A DNA stretch of 64,000 bases. It comes from Bosea sp. 29B. Its GTDB lineage: Bacteria; Pseudomonadota; Alphaproteobacteria; Rhizobiales; Beijerinckiaceae. A program made the position numbers and the translations under genes. A model generated the notes under the pieces. That model was not told the origin of the DNA, made no database searches, and saw only the letters and a list, made by a program, of their open reading frames with translations. Each line of letters starts with the position of its first letter. Positions within the stretch are counted from its first letter, which is position 1. Where the stretch lies: the NCBI RefSeq assembly GCF_902506165.1, contig NZ_LR733817.1, forward strand, positions 2,773,936 to 2,837,935. The letters are read 5' to 3'. Of this stretch, positions 31,936 to 40,885 are shown piece after piece.

Positions 31936-33099
31936 ATGACTGATCAGACTTCGTCATCAGGCGTCGAGGGCGAACGCGGCATCACGCCGGTTTCGGGACC
32001 GGTCGAAGGCAGCGGCCGGGCCTTGGCCAGGCGCGGCATCGGCGCGGCCGCGCTGATCGCGTTTTCGGTCCTTGTGATCTGGAGTACCTGGAAATCGGAA
32101 AAACCCGTCGAGCAGGACGGCGCCAAGCCAATCATCCGCCAGACGACAACCTTCGAGCCGGCGCGCGAGCCGCCGGCGCCGGCTCCTGTCCAGGAGGCGG
32201 CCCTGCCGGTCCTGCCGCCTCAACTCGCACCTGCCGCTGCTCCGCAGACAGACAAGCTGATGGAGAGCGCTCGGCGTGCGCCAGTACTCGCCTTCAATCG
32301 GCCAAGTCGCGGATCGTCCAGCGACGGGGCAGGGCAGGGGGCCGCTCTCCCGGGTTCGGCTCTTCTCGCAAGCTCTGCCGAGCCGCGCAACGAGTTGGCC
32401 GACAAGCTGAAAGCGACCACCATTGAGGGCGTGCGCGCCGCGCGCCTGCCAAACCGCAATCTCCTGGTGACGCAAGGGACTGCGATTCCTTGCGTGCTCG
32501 AGACGGCGATGTCGTCGGATGTGCCGGGCTTCGTCTCGTGTGTCGTGCTGCGCGATGTCCTGTCGGATTCAGGCCATGTCGTGCTGATGGAGAAAGGCAC
32601 GCAGATCGTTGGGGAATATCGCGGCCAGGTCCGAAAAGGCTCCAAGCGCATGTTCGTGCTCTGGACGCGGGCAAAAACCCCGACCGGCGTCATCGTCGCG
32701 CTGGCCTCGCCAGCGACCGACGCGCTCGGCCGCGCAGGTTTTGACGGCAAGATCGACACGCATTTCTGGGAGAGGTTCGGTGCGGCTCTGCTGCTCTCGA
32801 TCGTCAGCGACGCCGCTGCGATCGGCCGCCAGCAGCTCGACGATGCCGATATCGAGATCCGCAACACGTCGGGCGCGGCCAACACGGCTGCGGGCATCGC
32901 CGTCGAGCGCTCGATAGACATTCCGCCGACGCTCAACAAGAACCAGGGCGAGCGGGTCAACATCTTTGTCGCCCGTGATCTGGATTTCTCCTCGGTCTAC
33001 GATCTCAAGCGGATCGAAAGCCGCGCGCGGATTCTGGATCGCACGGTGCACGGTATCGATGCCGGTGTGGCCGCCGGCTCGCGGGTCACGAAGCCATGA
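31936..33099 (+). CDS. virB10: VirB10/TrbI energy-transducing core protein
   Basis: 387 residues, GAGGAG upstream. Cytoplasmic N-terminus, one membrane helix (AALIAFSVLVIWSTW), a Pro/Ala-rich periplasmic linker (about 75-110) and the TrbI beta-barrel (PNRNLLVTQGTAIPCVLETA, FVSCVVLRDVLSDSGHVVLM, EKGTQIVGEYRG, NKNQGERVNIFVARDLDFS). It spans both membranes and senses ATP use by VirB4/VirB11/VirD4. It overlaps virB11 by 4 nt. Confidence 0.96.
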   Translation: MTDQTSSSGVEGERGITPVSGPVEGSGRALARRGIGAAALIAFSVLVIWSTWKSEKPVEQDGAKPIIRQTTTFEPAREPPAPAPVQEAALPVLPPQLAPAAAPQTDKLMESARRAPVLAFNRPSRGSSSDGAGQGAALPGSALLASSAEPRNELADKLKATTIEGVRAARLPNRNLLVTQGTAIPCVLETAMSSDVPGFVSCVVLRDVLSDSGHVVLMEKGTQIVGEYRGQVRKGSKRMFVLWTRAKTPTGVIVALASPATDALGRAGFDGKIDTHFWERFGAALLLSIVSDAAAIGRQQLDDADIEIRNTSGAANTAAGIAVERSIDIPPTLNKNQGERVNIFVARDLDFSSVYDLKRIESRARILDRTVHGIDAGVAAGSRVTKP

Positions 33100-34190
33100 C
33101 CGTGCTCGCGCCTGAGCCCACGGAGGCCGAATGCGTCGTCGTCGTCGCGCCGGTCGCGCCAAGCGCCGCGACCGCTTCCGAGCGGCGCGCCAGCCGCGTC
33201 GTGCTCGAGCGGTATCTGACGCCGCTCGCGCGCTTCCTGGCGCAACCGGACCTTACCGAGATCGTTGTCAACCGTCCGGGCGAGGTGTTCACGGAAGGTC
33301 CGGGCGGCTGGCATCGGCATGAGCTTCACGATCTGAGCCACGCGCATCTGATGCATCTGGCGACGGCGGCAGCCGCCTACACCCGACAGGACATCGGTCC
33401 AGATCATCCGATCGTCTCGACGACGCTGCCCGGCGAGGAGCGCTGCCAGATCGTCGTGCCGCCAGCGGTACCGGCAGGAACCGTCAGCCTGACCATCCGG
33501 AAGCCCTCGACGGTCACGATGACGCTTGAGGATTTCGAGGAGCGCGACCTGTTCTCCGACATTCGTGTGACCAGCGATGATCTCTCGGATGACGAAAACG
33601 AGTTGGTTCGCCTGCGAGACGCCGGCCAGTGGCGTGAATTCCTGTCGCTCGCTGTGCGCAGCCGCCGCAACATCATCATCTCCGGCGCGACTGGCTCCGG
33701 CAAAACCACGCTGTCGAAGGGTCTGATTGCTCAGATTCCGGCGGCCGAGCGCCTCCTCACGATCGAGGACACGGCCGAACTGGTCGTGCCGCAGCCCAAT
33801 CATGTCCGTCTGCTCTATGCCAAAGACGGGCAGGGCCTCGCCAAAGTAGGTCCGCGCGAACTTCTCGAATCCTGCCTACGCATGCGGCCCGACCGCATCC
33901 TTTTGCAGGAGCTGCGCGATGGCACGGCTTTTTTCTATCTGCGCAATGTGAACTCCGGGCATCCGGGCTCGATCACCACGGTCCATGCCGATTCCGCACG
34001 CCTGGCCTTCGAGCAGTTGACGCTGCTGGTGAAGGAAAGTGCCGAGGGGAGGGACCTTGCCCGCGACGACATTCGCAACCTGCTGCGCCAGACCGTCGAC
34101 GTCGTCATCCAGATGAAACGCGAGCACGGCCGCTTCCGCATCACGGAGATCGACTATGACCCTGTTCGAAAGCGGCTCGCCAGCGCGTAG
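33096..34190 (+). CDS. virB11: VirB11 hexameric secretion ATPase
   Basis: 364 residues. N-terminal domain, then the RecA-like ATPase with Walker A ISGATGSGKTTLSKGL (about 199), Asp box LLTIEDTAELV, Walker B region RMRPDRILLQELRDG and His box GHPGSITTVHADS. All catalytic parts are present. It drives assembly and substrate handover. The virD4 gene starts 35 nt before its stop. Confidence 0.96.
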   Translation: MTVLAPEPTEAECVVVVAPVAPSAATASERRASRVVLERYLTPLARFLAQPDLTEIVVNRPGEVFTEGPGGWHRHELHDLSHAHLMHLATAAAAYTRQDIGPDHPIVSTTLPGEERCQIVVPPAVPAGTVSLTIRKPSTVTMTLEDFEERDLFSDIRVTSDDLSDDENELVRLRDAGQWREFLSLAVRSRRNIIISGATGSGKTTLSKGLIAQIPAAERLLTIEDTAELVVPQPNHVRLLYAKDGQGLAKVGPRELLESCLRMRPDRILLQELRDGTAFFYLRNVNSGHPGSITTVHADSARLAFEQLTLLVKESAEGRDLARDDIRNLLRQTVDVVIQMKREHGRFRITEIDYDPVRKRLASA

Positions 34191-36093
34191 CGCAGCGCTG
34201 CGACTTGGCCTTGCCGTCGCTGGCATCGCCGTCTTCCTGCTCGTCGGCTCGAACGTCCTGCTGCTGGGCCTGCGCACTCATGACGGTGGCTTCCACTGGA
34301 ACGAGCTTGCGATCGCCTGGCCGCATTACGGCACGAACGAGCGCCTCGACCGCTGGATCAGCTTTGGTACGCTGGCCGGCACGATAGCAACCTTCGGGTT
34401 GATGGGATTTATTCTGCGGACCAAACCACGTCCGCTGCATGGCGAAGCGCGGTTCGCCACCGAGCGCGACATCCGCAAAGCGGGCTTACGCGCGAAACAG
34501 GGAATCATGCTCGGGCGGAAAGACGGCAAGTTCCTGTGCTTCGGCGGCCCCGAGCACGTTATGGTCTATGCCCCGACGCGGTCGGGCAAGGGCGTTGGCT
34601 ATGTCATCCCGAACCTACTGAACTGGCCCGATTCCGTGGTCGCGCTCGACGTCAAGAAGGAGAACTTTGATCGCACGGCCGGTTTCCGCGAGGCCAGCGG
34701 GCAGGCGGTCTTCCTGTTCGATCCGCTCGACGAGCAGGGCCGCACCGCACGCTACAATCCGCTCGCCTACGTTCGCCGCGATCCGGTCGATCTTTACGAC
34801 GACCTGCAGCGTATCGCGGTCATGCTGTTCCCGGCCGAGAACAGGGTCGATCCGTTCTGGTTCGAGACCGCGCGATCGGCGTTTGTCGCGATCGGCGGCT
34901 ATGTCGCCGAGACGCCGGGCCTGCCGCTGACCATCGGCGAAATCCTGCGGCAGCTTTCGGCCTCCAGCGACCTTAAGGCTCATTTCCTCGCCGCGATGAA
35001 GCAGCGTGCCAAGAGCACGGCGCCCCTCTCGGCGCATTGCATCGGGGCGCTGAACGACTTTCTGTCGGCCTCCGAGAACACCATGAACTCGGTGCGCAAA
35101 ACCACGACAGCGCGGCTTGGCCTTTGGCTCAATCCGCGCATCGACGCTGCGACCTCCGCGAATGATTTTGATCTGCGCGAGCTGCGCTCCCGGCCAATGT
35201 CGATCTATCTCGGCGTCACGCCCGACAATCTCGACCGGATGGCGCCGCTGCTCAACCTGTTCTTCCAGCAGGTCATCGACCTGAACAGCCGCGAGCTGCC
35301 CGAGCAGAACCCAAAGCTCAATCGCCGTGTCCTGCTGCTACTCGACGAGTTCCCGGCGCTTGGGCATGTCGGCGTGCTCGCGAAATCCGTCGCCTTCGTC
35401 GCCGGCTACGGCATCCGCCTGCTCACCATCATTCAGAGCCCATCACAGCTCCGGGCGATCTACGGCCCCGATCTCGCCAAGACCATCATGACCAACCACG
35501 CGATCGAGGTCGTGTTCGCGCCAAAGGAGCAGGACGTTGCGAACGAGTTGTCCGAGCGGATCGGCTACGACACGGTCCAGGCAAAAAGTCGCTCGCGACC
35601 GTGGGGTCTATCGTCGGGAAAACGAAGCGAGTCAGTCTCGGACCAGCGCCGCGCATTGATGCTGCCTCAGGAGCTCAAGCTGATCCCGTCGTCGAAGGCG
35701 TTCATCCTGGCTGCCAGCGCGCCGCCGATCATCTGCGACAAGATCATCTATTACGAGGACGCCGCCTTCACCGCGCGACTGAAACCAGCGCCGGTGATCG
35801 CTCTCAACCGCGGTCCTTCGAACATGCTGCTGGCGAGCGAGATCATCGAGCTGAAATCTGCCGTCGCCGAGTTGCAGGCGACGTTCCGGACCCGGCCGAT
35901 GACGGATGAAGAAATAGCCGACCCGTCGCTGATCCCTGACGATGCGACGTTCGACTTCGGCAACGTGCCCGTCGATCTCGAAGGGCTTTCGGAGGATGAA
36001 TTGAAAGACTGGTGCTCGCAGGTGATCGATGCCGCCATCATCCCCGCGAAGGGAGCGGGTCAGCCAGTGAAGGAGATGCGTCGTGGCCGATGA
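34156..36093 (+). CDS. virD4: VirD4/TraG-type coupling protein
   Basis: 645 residues. Two N-terminal membrane helices (RLGLAVAGIAVFLLVGSNV; LAGTIATFGLMGFIL), then a TraG/VirD4 ATPase: Walker A APTRSGKGVGYVIPNLL (about 136), Walker B RVLLLLDEFPALGHVG, and the motif QSPSQLRAIYG. It links the relaxosome to the VirB channel. In-frame with virB11 direction and overlapping it by 35 nt, it is part of the same transfer run. Confidence 0.95.
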   Translation: MTLFESGSPARSAALRLGLAVAGIAVFLLVGSNVLLLGLRTHDGGFHWNELAIAWPHYGTNERLDRWISFGTLAGTIATFGLMGFILRTKPRPLHGEARFATERDIRKAGLRAKQGIMLGRKDGKFLCFGGPEHVMVYAPTRSGKGVGYVIPNLLNWPDSVVALDVKKENFDRTAGFREASGQAVFLFDPLDEQGRTARYNPLAYVRRDPVDLYDDLQRIAVMLFPAENRVDPFWFETARSAFVAIGGYVAETPGLPLTIGEILRQLSASSDLKAHFLAAMKQRAKSTAPLSAHCIGALNDFLSASENTMNSVRKTTTARLGLWLNPRIDAATSANDFDLRELRSRPMSIYLGVTPDNLDRMAPLLNLFFQQVIDLNSRELPEQNPKLNRRVLLLLDEFPALGHVGVLAKSVAFVAGYGIRLLTIIQSPSQLRAIYGPDLAKTIMTNHAIEVVFAPKEQDVANELSERIGYDTVQAKSRSRPWGLSSGKRSESVSDQRRALMLPQELKLIPSSKAFILAASAPPIICDKIIYYEDAAFTARLKPAPVIALNRGPSNMLLASEIIELKSAVAELQATFRTRPMTDEEIADPSLIPDDATFDFGNVPVDLEGLSEDELKDWCSQVIDAAIIPAKGAGQPVKEMRRGR

Positions 36094-37201
36094 CAAGAGC
36101 GATCCCGGCGAGTTTTCGATCGGGCGAGGTCGTAACAAAGGTGCAAATGCCGATAGTTTCGAAAAGCATGGACCATCTCGCACCCCGCCAGGCCGAGGAG
36201 AGACTGCTCAAGCCGAGATCGACCTAGGTGGTGCCAGCCAGCGCCACTCCGAAAGCGGAATGCCAGAGCGGCTACGGCGCAAATACTATGTCGCCGAAGC
36301 GGGTACGCGTGACGAGGCGAACGCCTACGCCGATCCGAGAGGTGAGTATCTTGCGTTCAAAGTCTCAGCCGAACGATTGGCGACGCGGCTCGAGGACGTT
36401 GGCGTCATCCGCGACATGGTGTCGATCGCACAGCATAGAGGCTGGGGGGAAGTGCAGGTTCGCGGGTCGGTCGAGTTCCGACGGACGGCCTGGCTCGAAT
36501 CTTCAGTGCGCGGATTGGCGGTTCGTGGTTATGAGCCCGATCCCATTGACCGGGCCGCGCTGTCGTTCCGGACGAAGTCGGATGTCGATCCAGCGCGGAG
36601 CCGATCACAATCCCAACAACGCGGACCTGAAGCGTCCGAAACAGTCTTTGTGGCGGGCGTTTCAGCCAAGAGACCCATCGACGTGACGGTTATGCCGCCT
36701 GAGCGCGGCGTAGAGCCGACCCATCCGAAGCACGCGGCCGAGGGCTCCTTCCGGAGCAGCAGAGATCAGCATGCATGGTTGAAGGCCGGACGTCATCGAG
36801 CCGACCCTCCAATTGACAGATCCGCAATCACAATTGACGTGCTGCCATTTCGAGCGGCGACATCCGATCGACCCTCGCGCACTGCTGGCGAGCGGCGTGC
36901 CGATGTATTCCGGTCGGCCCATCGTCAGCAGAACGGAGTTGATGACGTCGTCAAAGCTGCGCGATCGCAAATGACGGCGATCGAACAGGCTCTTGCCAAA
37001 GCGGTTCTCGATCCGGCTTTACGACAATCGGTTTTGGCGCATGCAGAGGCTCGGATCGCTGAACAACTTGAGCGGGGCGGGGAGTTCAAGCATGCCGAAG
37101 TGAGAACGCGCACGAAACCGGAGAGGCCGTCGAAGGTGTCGAGCGTCAGTTCACCGCGCAAAAATCGGCCGGACACTCCGGAGGCCCATTGGGATCGATG
37201 A
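36083..37201 (+). CDS. LPD7 domain-containing protein, relaxase-associated type
   Basis: 372 residues from a GTG at 36083 with AAGGAG upstream, overlapping virD4 by 11 nt. Residues about 65-155 form a large polyvalent protein-associated domain 7: KYYVAEAGTRDEANAYADPR, EYLAFKVSAERLATRLEDVG, GWGEVQVRGSVEFRRTAWLE and VRGYEPD. LPD7 usually sits at the C-terminus of TraA/TraI-like relaxases. Here no relaxase motifs precede it, so the protein is a free-standing version or the tail of a lost relaxase. The C-terminal third is basic and probably disordered. Confidence 0.8.
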   Translation: MADDKSDPGEFSIGRGRNKGANADSFEKHGPSRTPPGRGETAQAEIDLGGASQRHSESGMPERLRRKYYVAEAGTRDEANAYADPRGEYLAFKVSAERLATRLEDVGVIRDMVSIAQHRGWGEVQVRGSVEFRRTAWLESSVRGLAVRGYEPDPIDRAALSFRTKSDVDPARSRSQSQQRGPEASETVFVAGVSAKRPIDVTVMPPERGVEPTHPKHAAEGSFRSSRDQHAWLKAGRHRADPPIDRSAITIDVLPFRAATSDRPSRTAGERRADVFRSAHRQQNGVDDVVKAARSQMTAIEQALAKAVLDPALRQSVLAHAEARIAEQLERGGEFKHAEVRTRTKPERPSKVSSVSSPRKNRPDTPEAHWDR

Positions 37202-37354
37202 TACCGTCTCGCTGTCGCTTGCAAGTCAGCATGCGCGGTGGTTGCTGCTTATACGGCTGTCGATTATCGGCACCTTAGAACTCCTTATAGAAGTAGCATT
37301 GCCCGCTGAGTCCCGCGACAACAGCGCACATCGCAACCTGACACGATTTCTCTA

Positions 37355-37374
37355 TTTTCAGGAATGTCTGAAAA
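37355..37374. promoter_or_regulatory. Operator-like palindrome before the GbsR-type regulator
   Basis: TTTTCAG-6 bp-CTGAAAA, a perfect 7-bp inverted repeat that ends 12 bp before the regulator's ATG. MarR/GbsR proteins commonly bind such dyads in their own promoter, so autoregulation of the regulator-cydAB operon is likely. The rest of the 37202-37386 gap shows no gene. Confidence 0.65.
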
Positions 37375-37386
37375 CTGAGCAACGCC

Positions 37387-37977
37387 ATGAACCTGCCACC
37401 GCTCTGCGAAGCCTTCGTCCTGCATTTCGGCGAGATGGGTAGCCGCTGGGGCGTCAACCGCACCGTCGGGCAGATCTACGCCGTGCTGTTCATCGCCGAG
37501 ACGGCGCTCTGCGCCGATGATCTGGTCGACCGGCTCGGCATCTCCCGCTCCAACGTCTCGATGGGGCTGAAGGAACTGCAGAGCTGGAACCTGGTGCGAC
37601 AGCGGCCCGTGGCCGGCGACCGGCGTGACTTCTTCACGACGCCCGACGACATCTACTCGATCGTCCGCACGCTCGTGAACGAGCGCAAGAAACGCGAGAT
37701 CGACCCGACGCTGTCGATGCTGCGCGAACTGCTGATGCAGACTCCCGCCAACGCGCAGGAGCAGCACGCCCAGTCGCGCCTGAAGGACATGCACGAGCTG
37801 ATCGAGCTCCTGACGGCCTGGTATGCCGACATCGAGAAGCTCGAGACCGACCGGCTGATCCAGCTGCTCAGTCTCGGCTCGAAGGTCGCCAAGATCCTCG
37901 AGGTCAAGGACCGCATCTTCGCGCTGCCCGGCGGCAAGGCCCGCCAGCCCCTCTCCAGCACACCCAACCGAGGCTGA
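37387..37977 (+). CDS. GbsR/MarR-family transcriptional regulator
   Basis: 196 residues. Winged-helix domain with VNRTVGQIYAVLFIAETAL, CADDLVDRLGISRSNVSMGL and KELQSWNLVRQRPVAGDRRD, followed by a helical dimerisation part (ERKKREIDPTLSMLRELL). This is the GbsR subgroup of MarR-like repressors. It lies 5 bp before cydA and thus probably controls the oxidase genes; the ligand is unknown. Codon use from here to 40.4 kb is strongly GC-biased and more uniform than in the virB region, suggesting a different origin for this cassette. Confidence 0.9.
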   Translation: MNLPPLCEAFVLHFGEMGSRWGVNRTVGQIYAVLFIAETALCADDLVDRLGISRSNVSMGLKELQSWNLVRQRPVAGDRRDFFTTPDDIYSIVRTLVNERKKREIDPTLSMLRELLMQTPANAQEQHAQSRLKDMHELIELLTAWYADIEKLETDRLIQLLSLGSKVAKILEVKDRIFALPGGKARQPLSSTPNRG

Positions 37978-37982
37978 TTTCG

Positions 37983-39404
37983 ATGGACCCGATCGTCCTG
38001 GCGCGCATCCAGTTCGGCGCCAACATTTCCTTCCACATCCTGTTCCCGACCATCACCATCGCACTCGGCTGGGTGTTGCTGTTCTTCAAGCTCGCCTTCA
38101 ACCGCAGCGGCGACGAGAAGTGGATGAACGCCTACCGCTTCTTCGTGAAGGTCTTCGCCCTGACCTTCGCGCTCGGCGTCGTCTCCGGCATCACCATGAG
38201 CTTCCAGTTTGGCACCAACTGGCCGGGCTTCATGAACACGGTCGGCGCCGTCGCTGGGCCGCTACTGGCCTATGAGGTGCTGACCGCCTTCTTCCTGGAG
38301 GCGACCTTCCTCGGCATCATGCTGTTCGGCTTCCGCAAGGTCCCCAACTGGGTGCACACGCTGGCGACCTTCCTCGTCGCCTTCGGCACGACCATGTCGG
38401 CCTTCTGGATCATTGTGCTGAACTCCTGGATGCACACGCCCGCCGGCTACGAGCTGCGAGAGGGCGTCGTGCACGCCACCAACTGGGCGGCGATCATCTT
38501 CAACCCGTCCATGCCCTACCGGCTGGGCCACATGCTGCTGGCCTCGGGCCTGACCTGCGCCTTCCTTCTGGCGGGCCTCTCGGCCTGGCGCTGGCTGCGC
38601 CAGGACCGCGGGCCCGACGTGATGGCGGTGCTGCGCACCGGCGTGACGCTCGGCGCCCTTCTGATCCCGGCGCAGATCCTGGTCGGCGACCTGCACGGGC
38701 TCAACACACTGGAGCACCAGCCGGCCAAGGTCGCCGCGATGGAGGGCAACTGGGAGACGCGCGGGCATGTGCCGCTGCTGCTCTTCGCGCTGCCCAACGA
38801 AACGGAGCGCCGCAACGATCTCGAGATCGGCGTGCCCTCGGGCGCCAGCCTGATCCTGAAGCACGAGGCCGCCGGCGTGATCCCGGGCCTGAACCAGTTC
38901 GTCGCGCCCGACGGCACGAAGCTGCATCCGCCGGTGGCGCCGGTGTTCTTCGGCTTCCGCGTCATGGTCGGCACCGGCATGCTGATGCTGGCGGTCTCCT
39001 GGTACGGCGCCTGGCGGCTGTGGCGCCGGCGCGAGCCCGGCACCGTCCTCGCCTGGGTGCTGGTCGGCATGACCTTCTCGGGCTGGGTCGCGACGCTGGC
39101 CGGCTGGTACGTTACCGAGATCGGTCGCCAGCCCTGGCTGGTGACCGGCGTTCTGACCACGGCGCAGGCGGCCTCGCAGGTGCCCGCCGGCATGATCGCC
39201 AGCACGCTGATGGCCTATCTCGCGATCTATGCCCTGCTGATCGCGGCCTATGTCTCGGTGCTGTTCCACCTCGCCGGCAAGGGCCTCAAGGCGGTCGCCT
39301 CGCCCAGCGGGGCCGGCGTCAGCAAGAGCGGCAGCGGCAAGAGCGTTGGCGACAGGGGCGGAGGCTACGCCCAGCCTGCCGGCGCCACCGCGCAGACGAC
39401 GTGA
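37983..39404 (+). CDS. cydA: Cytochrome bd-type ubiquinol oxidase subunit I (CIO-like)
   Basis: 473 residues. Haem ligands and quinol-site residues are in place: FHILFP near the N-terminus (haem b595 His), EVLTAFFLEATFLG (two Glu of the proton path), YRLGHMLLASGL (haem b558 His), and the short Q-loop HGLNTLEHQPAKVAAMEGNW with the conserved Lys and Glu, plus TEIGRQPWLVTG. The short Q-loop is typical of cyanide-insensitive oxidases (CIO). The product oxidises quinol and reduces O2 without pumping protons. It could help respiration under copper, cyanide or low-oxygen stress. Confidence 0.95.
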   Translation: MDPIVLARIQFGANISFHILFPTITIALGWVLLFFKLAFNRSGDEKWMNAYRFFVKVFALTFALGVVSGITMSFQFGTNWPGFMNTVGAVAGPLLAYEVLTAFFLEATFLGIMLFGFRKVPNWVHTLATFLVAFGTTMSAFWIIVLNSWMHTPAGYELREGVVHATNWAAIIFNPSMPYRLGHMLLASGLTCAFLLAGLSAWRWLRQDRGPDVMAVLRTGVTLGALLIPAQILVGDLHGLNTLEHQPAKVAAMEGNWETRGHVPLLLFALPNETERRNDLEIGVPSGASLILKHEAAGVIPGLNQFVAPDGTKLHPPVAPVFFGFRVMVGTGMLMLAVSWYGAWRLWRRREPGTVLAWVLVGMTFSGWVATLAGWYVTEIGRQPWLVTGVLTTAQAASQVPAGMIASTLMAYLAIYALLIAAYVSVLFHLAGKGLKAVASPSGAGVSKSGSGKSVGDRGGGYAQPAGATAQTT

Positions 39405-39415
39405 CGGAGGCTGCG

Positions 39416-40420
39416 ATGAGCTGGCTCGACGGGCACACCCTGCCCCTGATCTTCGCGGCGCTGATGGGCGTCTCGATCCTCGCCTATGTCATCCTCGATG
39501 GCTACGATCTCGGCGTCGGCATGCTGATGGCAGGCGTCGAGCGGCCCGAGCGCGACGCGATGATCGCGACCATCGGTCCGTTCTGGGACGCCAACGAGAC
39601 CTGGCTCGTGCTTGGCATCGGCCTGCTGCTGGTCGCCTTCCCGCAGGCGCACGGGCTCGTGCTGCAGGCGCTCTACCTGCCTGTGGCGCTGATGCTGCTC
39701 GGCCTCACCCTGCGCGGCGTGGCCTTCGAGTTCCGGGTCAAGGCGCAGCAGACGCACCAGCGCTGGTGGGACGGCGCCTTCATCTGCGGCTCGCTGCTGA
39801 CCGCGCTGACGCAGGGATACATGCTGGGCCTCTACATCATGGGCTTCGCGCCCGGCCTGCTGACGCAATTCTTCGCTATCGGCGCCGGGCTCGGCCTGAC
39901 GGCGGCCTACTGCTTCGTTGGGGCGACCTGGCTGCTCGGCAAGACCTCGGGTGCGCTGCAGGCCCGCGCCGTGGTCTGGACCCGCACAACGCTGGTGGCG
40001 ACCGCGCTCGCCATGGCGGCGGTCTCGATCGCGACGCCGCTGGTCAGCCCGCGCATCTTCGAGCGCTGGTTCTCCTTCCCCAACATCATCGGGCTGGCGC
40101 CGATCCCGCTGATGACGGGCGCGCTGTTCCTGGCGCTGTGGGGGTTCCTGAAGCGCATGCCGCGCAGCGACCACTCGCTCGACTTCGTGCCGTTTGCGGG
40201 CGCGACCGCGCTGTTTGCGCTCGGCTTCCTGGGCCTGGCCTATTCCTTCTACCCCTATGTCGTGCCCGAGCGGCTGACGATCTGGGAGGCGGCGAGCGCA
40301 CCCGAGAGCCTGCTGATCATCCTGATCGGCGCGGCCTGCGTGCTGCCATTGATCGCCGCCTATACGGCGTTTAGCTACTACGTGTTCCGCGGCAAGGCGA
40401 CGGAGCTGCGCTACGACTGA
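39416..40420 (+). CDS. cydB: Cytochrome bd-type ubiquinol oxidase subunit II
   Basis: 334 residues from ATG 39416, GGAGG upstream, 11 bp after cydA. Subunit II markers are LDGYDLGVGML near the N-terminus, IGPFWDANETWLVLGIGLLL, GVAFEFRVKAQQ and about eight membrane segments; the end AYTAFSYYVFRGKATELRYD is typical. It pairs with CydA. No cydX-like small ORF follows, as is common for CIO operons. Confidence 0.95.
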   Translation: MSWLDGHTLPLIFAALMGVSILAYVILDGYDLGVGMLMAGVERPERDAMIATIGPFWDANETWLVLGIGLLLVAFPQAHGLVLQALYLPVALMLLGLTLRGVAFEFRVKAQQTHQRWWDGAFICGSLLTALTQGYMLGLYIMGFAPGLLTQFFAIGAGLGLTAAYCFVGATWLLGKTSGALQARAVVWTRTTLVATALAMAAVSIATPLVSPRIFERWFSFPNIIGLAPIPLMTGALFLALWGFLKRMPRSDHSLDFVPFAGATALFALGFLGLAYSFYPYVVPERLTIWEAASAPESLLIILIGAACVLPLIAAYTAFSYYVFRGKATELRYD

Positions 40421-40885
40421 CGCCGTCCTTGGCTCGCGACAGGGTCTTGTCGTGCCTCTTGGGATTCGATGCGTCCGGCAGCGAGCCCATGGCGATGCTG
40501 ACGCTGGTCCTCGCGATGCTCAATGCGGTTGAGATTCAAGGCCTCGCAGTTGCGCCTGTCGAGGCCGGGTTCGGAGCCGAGACCTGCGGCGGCGCGGGCG
40601 GCGGGGCGGTCCCCTCGCGCTGGCGCGCCCGTTCGACCGGCTTGCGCTCGACCACGCGCGGTTTTGGCGGCGGTCTGGCGCGGGGGGCGATGACCTAGAG
40701 TTGGACAAGCGCGATTAGCGTGCCGATCGCCGGGTGCCCGCCGCCGATGCCTGCGAGCATCGGCCGGCGCGAGCGTCGGTTCGATATCGCGACCAATGGT
40801 CGGAAAGAACCAACCGACACGGTGAACCGCCTCGGTTCAGATTATTGTCAATCTGAGCCGCGAGCGGTTTCAGTCAAACGGTCGA
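40421..40885. other. Intergenic region between cydB and the copper island
   Basis: 465 bp. A frame at 40429-40698 is open, but its product is Gly/Ala/Arg-rich from high-GC repetition and has no ribosome-binding site, so I do not call it. The right part holds a long imperfect hairpin at 40824-40870. No transposase or tRNA remnant is recognised. This is a boundary between two differently composed cassettes. Confidence 0.5.
40824..40870. repeat. Long imperfect inverted repeat downstream of the DUF411 gene
   Basis: Inner arms TCAGATT and AATCTGA around ATTGTC, extended outward by CGG/CCG and by AACCGC/GCGGTT with small bulges, so nearly the whole segment can fold. It begins 16 bp after the stop of the minus-strand DUF411 gene. 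It may be a transcription terminator without a T-run, or a remnant of an element end. Confidence 0.45.

Noticed and set aside
38262..39269. 335-codon open frame opposite cydA
   Set aside because: Low-complexity Arg/Gln/Gly/His-rich product, no start signal, and overlaps a clear oxidase gene.
40429..40698. Possible 89-residue protein after cydB
   Set aside because: Composition is a by-product of very high GC; no ribosome-binding site or family resemblance.
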